Source: Pseudomonadales bacterium
GTDB taxonomy: Bacteria; Pseudomonadota; Gammaproteobacteria; Pseudomonadales; UBA7239
Direction of reading: 5' to 3'
Assembly: GCA_020443005.1 (NCBI GenBank)
Contig: JAGRJA010000068.1
Span: 1 to 5,121, forward strand
Length of the DNA stretch: 5,121 nt
The position numbers and the translations under genes were made by a program. Below the pieces are notes generated by a model. The model searched no databases. It saw nothing but the letters and a program-made list of their open reading frames with translations, and was not told the origin of the DNA. Shown here piece after piece: positions 4,862 through 5,121 of this stretch; positions within the stretch are counted from its first letter, which is position 1, and each line of letters opens with the position of its first letter.

Positions 4862-5121
4862 TCAGCGTTGTTTATCTACCTGAGCAGTTGATGGGGGATG
4901 ATTTTCGCCCTGATATGGAGATCCATGCGAGTACGGCGGGTGCTGAGCAGTACCAACAGGGATGCGAGGCCGGCGAAGGTAGCGCTTCGGGTTCTTGTCT
5001 TCTTTCAATTCACGAAGCTGATAGATCGCCTCTGACTCTTTTACCGGGTACACACTGATCAGATAGCGACCAGTCCAGTCGGACCCGAGGCTCATTTTGC
5101 TGAGATCAAAGAGTACATTCA
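4862..5121 (-). CDS. Unrecognised protein, C-terminal part (runs off the right edge)
   Basis: On the minus strand a frame is open from the window edge to TGA (4862-4864), giving at least 85 codons. An ATG at 5095 exists, but the frame continues upstream of it (NVLFDLSK before MSLGSDWTG), so the true start probably lies outside. Codon choice is coding-like (many CGC, CTG, ATC, AAA, GAA), unlike the opposite strand. The visible part begins with a folded-looking segment containing DWTGRYLISVYPV and a charged helix-like stretch (ESEAIYQLRELKEDKNPKRY). It ends in a Pro/His/Ser/Gln-rich tail (PYSHGSPYQGENHPPS), which is probably disordered. No catalytic motif, membrane segment or known domain is visible, so no function is proposed. 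It is convergent with the tRNA and the housekeeping cluster. A spurious ORF remains possible. Confidence 0.5.
   Translation of the reverse strand, partial: NVLFDLSKMSLGSDWTGRYLISVYPVKESEAIYQLRELKEDKNPKRYLRRPRIPVGTAQHPPYSHGSPYQGENHPPSTAQVDKQR

Noticed and set aside
4891..5058. Plus-strand 55-codon ORF (MGDDFRPDMEIHAS...)
   Set aside because: It is antisense to the longer open minus-strand frame, has poorer codon character and no clear ribosome site or recognisable motif.

Overview
The window looks like the chromosome of a gammaproteobacterium. The CsrA homologue is nearly identical to those of enterobacteria and pseudomonads, and alaS - lysC - csrA - tRNA-Ser(GCU) is a widespread gammaproteobacterial gene order. 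The aspartokinase is the monofunctional type with two ACT domains, as in Pseudomonas, Vibrio and marine oceanospirilla. Base composition is moderate by eye. An Oceanospirillales-like or related marine lineage is a guess that I cannot confirm from the sequence alone.

Layout: (1) Positions 2-145 hold the last 47 codons of a HIT-family (histidine triad) nucleotide-binding protein, running off the left edge. (2) A spacer of about 105 bp is followed by complete alaS (alanyl-tRNA synthetase, 251-2848). (3) A 79 bp gap with a plausible sigma-70 promoter leads to lysC (2928-4151), which also carries a credible in-frame internal start for a separate regulatory subunit. (4) A leader of about 129 nt with a UUCG-capped hairpin and GGA motifs at a doubled Shine-Dalgarno leads to csrA (4281-4463), followed by a hairpin that may be its terminator. 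(5) An AT-rich 18-bp-periodic repeat array and a stable-RNA-type promoter precede tRNA-Ser(GCU) (4649-4739, CCA encoded). (6) A noncoding gap follows, then the C-terminal part of an unrecognised protein on the minus strand (4862 to the right edge), convergent with everything else.

Functionally, AlaRS and the serine tRNA serve translation. LysC makes aspartyl phosphate, the first step toward lysine, threonine, methionine and diaminopimelate. CsrA is a global post-transcriptional regulator. All plus-strand genes are co-oriented housekeeping genes, but each gap is large enough to hold its own control elements, so this is a conserved cluster rather than clearly one tight operon.

I found no CRISPR array, insertion sequence, integrase or clear new system. 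The points most worth checking are the internal start in lysC, the 18 bp repeat array upstream of the tRNA promoter, the 11 bp direct repeat bracketing the tRNA, the CsrA-type sites in the csrA leader, and the unidentified convergent gene next to the tRNA, a classic place for acquired DNA.
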